DNA from: UBA8752 sp965659115
Lineage (GTDB): Bacteria > Bacteroidota > Bacteroidia > Flavobacteriales_D > Sanyastnellaceae
Assembly (NCBI GenBank): GCA_965659115.1
Contig: CBFHUP010000036.1
Location: forward strand, 1-28,915
DNA length: 28,915 nucleotides
Direction of reading: 5' to 3'
A program made the position numbers and the translations under genes. The notes beneath the pieces were generated by a model. That model was not told the DNA's origin and searched no databases. It was given only the letters and a program-made list of their open reading frames with translations. Shown piece after piece: positions 23,686-28,915 of this stretch (position 1 is its first letter; every line of letters begins with the position of its first letter).

Positions 23686-24998
23686 TGTGCGTTCTCGTTC
23701 ATGAAGTAAAGCACGACGCGTCGGTCATGGTTGTAGTACTTGACTGCGGCCGCTTGAATGTCTTCGGCCGTGACCGCCATATAGCGGTCGATCTCGTTGT
23801 TGATGAGGTTGGCATCGCCATAATACATGTGGTAATTGGCGAGCGATTCTGCAATGCCCCGCATGGTACTGTTGCCTTGTACAAAGCTGCTTTCAACTTG
23901 GTTTTTGAGCTTTTCGAGCTCGGCGTTGGATATGCCTTTGGCTTTCACTTTGTTGATCTCGGTCACCATGGCCGTTTCTACATCTGCAGGGTCGGTGCCG
24001 ATGTTCGCGACTGCGTATGCGATGGTTTGGCCCGGATCTTCGAGACCGAAACTAAAAGCGCCACAGAATACCGCGAGCTCTTGCTCGTCTACCACGGCGC
24101 GGTTGAGGCGGCTGGATTGTCCCCCACTCAAAGCAGTATTCAACAGGTCTACAGCATAGTAGTCTGGCGTTCCTTCGGCGGGAATGGGATAGGCCATGAG
24201 CACCAAGGGAAGTTGGTCGTCGCCCCAAATGGTGTCGCGGACCTCCTTCATCTTGGGCGCTTCCGTGATGTCGGGACGGGGAATGTCTACCGTTCCGGAG
24301 GGGATGGAACCGAAGTAGGCTTCGATTTGATTTTTGAGCTCCTTGCGGTCAAAATCGCCTGCGATGGAAAGCACCGCATTGTTGGGAACGTAAAACGTGC
24401 TGTAGAAGTCAGTGAACTCTTGGTCCTCGGCAGCATTGAGGTGGTCCATTGAACCGATCACAGGCCAGCGGTAGGGATGTTGCTGATAGGCGCGCTTCAT
24501 GGTTTCCTCGATCAAGTTGCCGTAAGGCTGGTTGTCCACCCGCTGGCGGCGTTCCTCCTTGACCACTTCACGCTGTGTTTCGATGCCCACGGCCTCGACA
24601 CGGGCGTGCAACATGCGCTCTGATTCCAACCAAAGACCAAGGTTGAGTTGGTTGGAGGGAAGCACCTCGTAATAAAAGGTGCGGTCGTTGGACGTGTTGG
24701 CATTGTTCTGGCCACCCGCGTTTTGGATGTACTTAAAGAACTCACCACGTCCGATGTTTTCTGACCCTTCGAAGAGCAGGTGCTCAAAGAAGTGGGCCAT
24801 ACCTGTGCGTGCAGGGTCTTCGTTCTTAGAACCCACGTGATACATAACGGACACCATGGCAATGGGAGCGCTGTGGTCTTCGTGGAGAATGACGTGAAGT
24901 CCATTGTCGAGGTCGTATTCCTCAAACTGGATGGGCGCCCGCTGAGCTACAGTGGTGCCGATGACTGCCGACAGGCAGAGGGTTATTATGAATCGCAT
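23682..24998 (-). CDS. M16B zinc metallopeptidase (catalytic subunit)
   Basis: The 438-residue product starts with a signal peptide (MRFIITLCLSAVIGTTVAQ) and shows the inverted zinc motif in MAHFFEHLLFEGS: His69, Glu72 and His73 bind zinc and activate water. The third ligand is likely Glu148 in EVVKEERRQRV, at the family's usual distance. FEEYDLDNGLHVILHEDHSAP and the later SNAELEKLKNQVESSF also fit. It should be a periplasmic peptidase acting with the downstream inactive partner on unknown peptides. The ATG at 24998 is preferred because a signal peptide follows immediately; the frame to 25088 gives an odd leader that would cross the hutH start. The space to the divergent hutH is 62 bp. Confidence 0.92.
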   Translation of the reverse strand: MRFIITLCLSAVIGTTVAQRAPIQFEEYDLDNGLHVILHEDHSAPIAMVSVMYHVGSKNEDPARTGMAHFFEHLLFEGSENIGRGEFFKYIQNAGGQNNANTSNDRTFYYEVLPSNQLNLGLWLESERMLHARVEAVGIETQREVVKEERRQRVDNQPYGNLIEETMKRAYQQHPYRWPVIGSMDHLNAAEDQEFTDFYSTFYVPNNAVLSIAGDFDRKELKNQIEAYFGSIPSGTVDIPRPDITEAPKMKEVRDTIWGDDQLPLVLMAYPIPAEGTPDYYAVDLLNTALSGGQSSRLNRAVVDEQELAVFCGAFSFGLEDPGQTIAYAVANIGTDPADVETAMVTEINKVKAKGISNAELEKLKNQVESSFVQGNSTMRGIAESLANYHMYYGDANLINNEIDRYMAVTAEDIQAAAVKYYNHDRRVVLYFMNENAQ

Positions 24999-25060
24999 GT
25001 TCCGGTATTCGGATTGGGATGGGCAAGATAGTCCGCTCATCGGGTAAATTCGTGACCGCC

Positions 25061-26545
25061 ATGAACCACTGTCTCGAACCGGGTCCACAAAGTTGGAGCC
25101 AACTTCAATCCCTCTATGCTGCGGAACGCATTGTTCTTTCTGATGCAGCGCGCAAGAATGTGTCCTTGGCCCATGACTTCTTGATGGAAGTGGTGGAGTC
25201 GGGCAAAACGGTATATGGTGTCAATACCGGTTTTGGTGAGCTTGCTCGCGTGAGGGTAGGGGGCGATCAACTCCACCAACTACAAGAGAACATTTTGCGC
25301 AGCCATGCAGCAGGATTGGGTGAGGCATTGCCTCCAGAAGTTGTGCGCTGGATGTTGCTCTTTAAGATCTGTGGTTTGATCCGTGGACACAGCGGGGTGC
25401 AACCACAAACGGTGGACCGCCTCGTTGACTTTTACAACGAGGGCCTCATTCCGGTGGTACCGCGCCAGGGTTCCTTGGGGGCCAGTGGTGATCTGGCTCC
25501 TTTGAGCCACATGTGCCTTCCATTGATGGGAGAGGGCGAATTGATGGTGCCCGATGGAGCAGGTGCATGGAACACACATCCGGCAGAGGAAGTATTGAGG
25601 GCCAGAGGTTGGTCTCCGATTTCACTGGGTCCCAAGGAGGGGTTGGCATTGATCAACGGGACTCAAATGATGTCGGCCTTGCTCGCGCACAGCCTACAAG
25701 AAATGGAGCACTTGTGGGAACAGGCGCACGGCATCGCCTCCTTGAGCCTTGCGGCATTTGAAGGATTGGATGCGCCTTATCACCCTGCTGTGCATGCACT
25801 CCGCCAGCACAGTGGTCAGCAGGCGAGTTCGGCCCGCATGCGCGCATGGCTCGAGGGTGCTGATTTTCTGCGCGGGACCCATGAGTGGGTGCAGGACCCT
25901 TACAGTTTTAGGTGCATCCCACAGGTCTATGGTGCGGTCCGTGCGGCCATCGATCGCGGCATTGAAACGCTCGAAGGAGAGGCGACTGCGGTCACGGACA
26001 ATCCCATATTGTTGCCAGAGACGGGGGAGGTCATCAGCGCGGGAAATTTCCACGGAGAACCTTTGGCGTTGGTGCTCGATCACCTCAAGGTCGCGGCGAG
26101 TGAATTGGGCACAATGTCCGAGCGCCGCATTTTCAAACTGTTGAGTGGCACCCGAGGACTGCCACCGTTTTTGGCCAACGACCCAGGATTGGATAGCGGC
26201 CTGATGATCGTCCAATACACTGCTGCGAGCATTGTGGCGCGGAATAAAATGCGGGCCATGCCTGCCAGTGTGGATACCATCGATAGCAGCAATGGCCAGG
26301 AAGACCATGTGAGCATGGGCGCAAATGGAGGGCTTCAGCTCTTGGCGGTGGTGGAGGGCGCCCGTGAGGTTTTGGGATGTGAATTTTTATCTGCAAGTCA
26401 AGCGCTTCATTTCCGCGAAACCCCTGGCCTTTCCAACAAGCAAGTTCAATGGCTGTCAGAGTTTCGGAATACTGTGCCTCCGCAGATAGGAGATGTGGAA
26501 CAATCGTCTCACATGAAGATGGCCATCGCTTTTTTGCGACGCTGA
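25061..26545 (+). CDS. hutH: Histidine ammonia-lyase
   Basis: The 494-residue enzyme removes ammonia from histidine to give urocanate in the cytoplasm. The MIO cofactor forms from Ala-Ser-Gly in GSLGASGDLAPLSH (141-143). Tyr52 lies in the YGVNTGFGELA loop, and RSHAAGLG carries the His found in histidine and tyrosine lyases. NGQEDHVSMG has the Glu that marks histidine lyases, which argues against phenylalanine or tyrosine lyase. Length is normal for the family (about 500). The ATG at 25061 is the usual start; an in-frame ATG at 25019 would lengthen it by 14 residues. No other hut gene flanks it. A TAAATTCG lies 8 bp before the start, one base from a -7 box, without an obvious -33 element. Confidence 0.95.
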   Translation: MNHCLEPGPQSWSQLQSLYAAERIVLSDAARKNVSLAHDFLMEVVESGKTVYGVNTGFGELARVRVGGDQLHQLQENILRSHAAGLGEALPPEVVRWMLLFKICGLIRGHSGVQPQTVDRLVDFYNEGLIPVVPRQGSLGASGDLAPLSHMCLPLMGEGELMVPDGAGAWNTHPAEEVLRARGWSPISLGPKEGLALINGTQMMSALLAHSLQEMEHLWEQAHGIASLSLAAFEGLDAPYHPAVHALRQHSGQQASSARMRAWLEGADFLRGTHEWVQDPYSFRCIPQVYGAVRAAIDRGIETLEGEATAVTDNPILLPETGEVISAGNFHGEPLALVLDHLKVAASELGTMSERRIFKLLSGTRGLPPFLANDPGLDSGLMIVQYTAASIVARNKMRAMPASVDTIDSSNGQEDHVSMGANGGLQLLAVVEGAREVLGCEFLSASQALHFRETPGLSNKQVQWLSEFRNTVPPQIGDVEQSSHMKMAIAFLRR

Positions 26546-26658
26546 CAAATGACATTATATCCATTGGATTTACTTCAAGGCGATTCGTCTAATTATATGT
26601 CCAGTTTGGTGTTTGAGGGGGTGTTGATGGCGATATTTCATGTAACCAAACTCTTGTC

Positions 26659-28915
26659 ATGCGCGGATGTCTCGCCTCCATTTTGCTGCTTTGCGGCACT
26701 TTTTTCTTTGCCAATCCTGCATTCAGCAGTGCAGTAGAGCCACCTTCCACTGCAGACTGCAGCTCCTTCATCAACTTTCTTGAGAATGAAGAAATGCTGC
26801 TCAGTTACACCGCTGCACTCGGCGAGTCTTGCGTGACCATTGAAACCACCCTCTTCTTCGACGATGCAGGGTTGGCCACTGAAATGGATGCAAATGGCAA
26901 TGCCCTAGGGGATTTCGGTTATCAGGTGATCGAGTCCAGTGGCCAATGCGTTTTGGCCTCAACGGAAAGTGGGTGCGGAGCGCAGGTCCTTTCGTTCAAC
27001 AGTGACAACAGTGCACTGACCTTGACTTCCGGCGGCGAAGATGCCAGCTTGACACCCGTTGAAGAGAACACGGATGATTGGGGCATTTGGCAATCTTACA
27101 TCATCCTCAACGCTGGGTTGGAGAATGTGTTTATGGCAGGCGGAGCGAACCCTGATGGCGTTCATCCTTCCTTCGCTGGAGCCGACTTTGGAAGTCTTTC
27201 AACTGCTGGCAACACCTTGATTTTAAACGGAGGCGAAATCAAGACCTTCAAAAACAACGCGGCCAATGTCTGCGGGGGAAACATCCAATACCGGATTTAT
27301 GCTGATGGCGAAACGCCAGGCAGTTTCAGTGCAGTAGCACTGGATTTTGATTCAGATTTAGGCGGAGGAGATCAAAAATGGTCCACTGCCGACGAAAATG
27401 TAGACCTTTTGGCGGGATTAACACCAGGTGATTACACGTTGGAGATTTACTGGGATGCTTCGGGAGATACATTCTCAGGCTGCAGCTCCACGAACTACGA
27501 GAGCAACAGCGGAGCCAATTACTCCGCCACTTTTTCTGTCATCACCGCCAATACAAACTGCGCGTCTCCCACCCTTGATGGTTACAGCTACGGTGTCGTT
27601 GAAATTGGAGGGCAATGTTGGTTCTCTGAAAACCTGATCACCACAGTCTACGCCGATGGTACAGCCATTCCAGAGGTTGCCGACGGCGGTGCATGGGGGG
27701 CACTTAGCAGTGGAGGTCATTGCCTTTATGAAGGTGATGCGGCCAACCTCAGTGTATACGGAAGGCTGTACAATTGGTATGCCGTGGACAATGCCAGCGG
27801 CCTGTGCCCCAATGGGTGGCACATTCCTTCAGACGGAGAATGGACCGACCTCGAAGATTACCTCGCTTCACAAGGCTTTAGCGGCAGTGAAGCCGACGCT
27901 TTGAAAGCCACAAGTGGATGGGACAGCGGCGGAAATGGAACGGACAACTATGGATTTGGAGCTGTACCAGGTGGTGCCCGATTTGATGGGAGTGGCAGTG
28001 CTGCTTTTGCGGTACTTGGCCAGTGCAGCTACCTCTGGAGTTCCACAGTGGCACAAGCGTCCACGTCGGCCATTCGTCGCCGCATGGACCACAACTCTTC
28101 TGTGATTTCTCGAAGTGATCAAGGATTTGGATTTGGCTTCTCTGCGCGTTGCATCCAAGATGTCTTGCAGGGGTGTACCGATTCGAATTTCACCGAATAT
28201 GACGAAAACGCCACAGCAGAGAATGGCAGCTGTGCTACTCCGGTGGTTAACGGTTGCACCGACAGTGGTGCCTGTAATTTTGATCCCGGTGCCACCCTCG
28301 ATGACAATTCCTGTGAGTCGCTGAGTTGCGCGGGTTGCACCGACAGCGGTGCCTGCAATTACGATCCCAGTGCCACCCTCGACGACAGTTCCTGTGAGTC
28401 GCTGAGTTGCGCGGGTTGCACGGATTCAAATTATGCTGAGTATGACGCCAGTGCCACAATCGATGATGGAAGTTGTCTGACCACAGACATCTATAACGAG
28501 ACGGCCGATTCATATCACTTGACGATTGCCGACGCAATCAACTCTGCTTCTACCAACGATGTCATCGTTCTGTCAGCGGCTTCATTTAGCCCAAGTGGAC
28601 AAGTGACGATTGACAAGGCCTTGACCTTGAGAGGTGCAGGCTCTTCAAGCACCACGATCAATGGAGGTGGATCCAGCTACGCGATTGCCGTTTACGCAGA
28701 CGGAGTGCACTTGGAAGGGTTTACACTGAACGGTGCAGCGACCTATGGCATTAAAGTGTCCAATTCGCCGACCTCCATTCTGTCAGACTTTTCTATGACG
28801 GACGTGGCCACCGATGGCACGGCCAAGACCGGCATCGACCTTAACGGTGTTGACGGAGCTACCCTCACCAACATCGCAGCCAGCAATACAGCAGGAGGAT
28901 TGGGCTTGGCTTTGG
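26659..28915 (+). CDS. Secreted mosaic protein: FISUMP domain, GCTD Cys-rich repeats and beta-helix (C-terminus beyond right edge)
   Basis: The plus frame is open from an ATG at 26659 to the edge, over 750 codons. A signal peptide (about residues 1-24, LASILLLCGTFFFANPAFSS) precedes an acidic N-terminal region of no known family with scattered cysteines. Residues 301-503 are a FISUMP domain (Fibrobacter succinogenes major paralogous domain): EIGGQCWFSENL, YGRLYNWYAVDN, GLCPNGWHIPSDGEWTDLE and YLWSST. Four Cys-rich repeats occupy 505-606. From about 609 a right-handed beta-helix begins: TIADAINSASTNDVIVL, SGQVTIDKALTLRGAGSS and ADGVHLEGFTLNGA. It probably sits on the cell surface; such proteins usually end in a type IX sorting domain, which would lie past the edge. 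The start follows a 113-bp AT-rich gap in which I see no clear promoter. Confidence 0.85.
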   Translation, partial: MRGCLASILLLCGTFFFANPAFSSAVEPPSTADCSSFINFLENEEMLLSYTAALGESCVTIETTLFFDDAGLATEMDANGNALGDFGYQVIESSGQCVLASTESGCGAQVLSFNSDNSALTLTSGGEDASLTPVEENTDDWGIWQSYIILNAGLENVFMAGGANPDGVHPSFAGADFGSLSTAGNTLILNGGEIKTFKNNAANVCGGNIQYRIYADGETPGSFSAVALDFDSDLGGGDQKWSTADENVDLLAGLTPGDYTLEIYWDASGDTFSGCSSTNYESNSGANYSATFSVITANTNCASPTLDGYSYGVVEIGGQCWFSENLITTVYADGTAIPEVADGGAWGALSSGGHCLYEGDAANLSVYGRLYNWYAVDNASGLCPNGWHIPSDGEWTDLEDYLASQGFSGSEADALKATSGWDSGGNGTDNYGFGAVPGGARFDGSGSAAFAVLGQCSYLWSSTVAQASTSAIRRRMDHNSSVISRSDQGFGFGFSARCIQDVLQGCTDSNFTEYDENATAENGSCATPVVNGCTDSGACNFDPGATLDDNSCESLSCAGCTDSGACNYDPSATLDDSSCESLSCAGCTDSNYAEYDASATIDDGSCLTTDIYNETADSYHLTIADAINSASTNDVIVLSAASFSPSGQVTIDKALTLRGAGSSSTTINGGGSSYAIAVYADGVHLEGFTLNGAATYGIKVSNSPTSILSDFSMTDVATDGTAKTGIDLNGVDGATLTNIAASNTAGGLGLAL
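28171..28476 (+). repeat. Four GCTD-type Cys-rich repeats, two forming an 81-bp near-identical tandem pair
   Basis: Units of 63 bp start at 28171, 28252, 28333 and 28414 and encode GCTDS...N(F/Y)...ATxD(D/N)xSC, about 21 residues each. Units two and three with their shared ESLSCA linker form 81-bp copies (28252-28332 and 28333-28413) that differ at seven positions by my count. The Cys near each end probably makes a disulfide, and the Asp/Asn-rich pattern recalls calcium-binding thrombospondin type 3 modules. Confidence 0.85.

Noticed and set aside
26546..26658. AT-rich gap before the mosaic protein as a promoter or small gene
   Set aside because: No TAnnTTTG box was found, only a short ATCCATTGGAT palindrome; a 62-codon frame starting at 26549 has no family likeness and overlaps the signal peptide of the real gene.
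28171..28476. CRISPR-like regular repeats
   Set aside because: The units keep a single reading frame with Cys and Asp patterns and have no unique spacers, so they are protein repeats.

Overview
The window looks like chromosomal DNA of a Bacteroidota bacterium, most likely a marine Flavobacteriales or Cryomorphaceae-like lineage. The grounds are a Bacteroidota-type Mpl-like muropeptide ligase, a menaquinone-type UbiE, an EI24 membrane protein, a TPR/PD40/OmpA-like protein with the layout of PorE of the type IX secretion system, paired M16B peptidases, a FISUMP surface protein with Cys-rich GCTD repeats, and TAnnTTTG-type -7 boxes. Assignment below phylum is inference. Base composition looks richer in G+C than in many Flavobacteria, judged by eye. 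No rRNA, tRNA, CRISPR array, insertion sequence, phage or plasmid gene was seen. Coding density is very high: the longest gap between genes is 163 bp (11570-11732), so no stretch over 300 bp lacks a gene.

Layout. (1) 8230 down to 1, minus strand: a seven-gene probable operon with gaps of at most 24 bp and several 4-bp ATGA overlaps: PLP aminotransferase, heptose-7-phosphate kinase (hldA), TrkH/KtrB K+ channel subunit, ubiE, aroA, EI24 membrane protein, and an Mpl-like ligase cut by the left edge. A good -7 box lies just before its first gene. (2) 11569 down to 8265, minus: sulfotransferase, TauE/SafE anion permease and an SSS-family sodium/solute symporter. (3) 11733-14248, plus: recR overlapping by 4 bp a long glycosyltransferase fused to what looks like a degenerate polyprenyl-phosphate sugar transferase. 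(4) 14325-20174, plus: 2-oxo acid dehydrogenase E2, the PorE-like protein, a DEDDh exonuclease and a GT-B glycosyltransferase. (5) 24998 down to 20159, minus: active M16 peptidase, inactive M16 partner, FtsE-like ATPase and a GT2 glycosyltransferase, all tightly coupled. (6) 25061-26545, plus: histidine ammonia-lyase. (7) 26659 to the right edge, plus: the start of a large secreted mosaic protein.

How the genes fit together. The leftmost operon joins chorismate supply (aroA) with menaquinone methylation (ubiE), amino-group transfer, heptose activation for surface glycans, K+ uptake and murein tripeptide recycling, so it mixes envelope building with respiratory-cofactor supply. Several other genes also concern the surface: three glycosyltransferases, a sulfotransferase, two exported M16 peptidases, the OmpA-like protein and the mosaic protein. 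RecR, the exonuclease, E2 and HutH are ordinary housekeeping or catabolic genes. I did not find a convincing undescribed defence, mobile or regulatory system. The most unusual items are the glycosyltransferase fusion, the sulfotransferase/permease/symporter set, the PorE-like protein and the mosaic surface protein.
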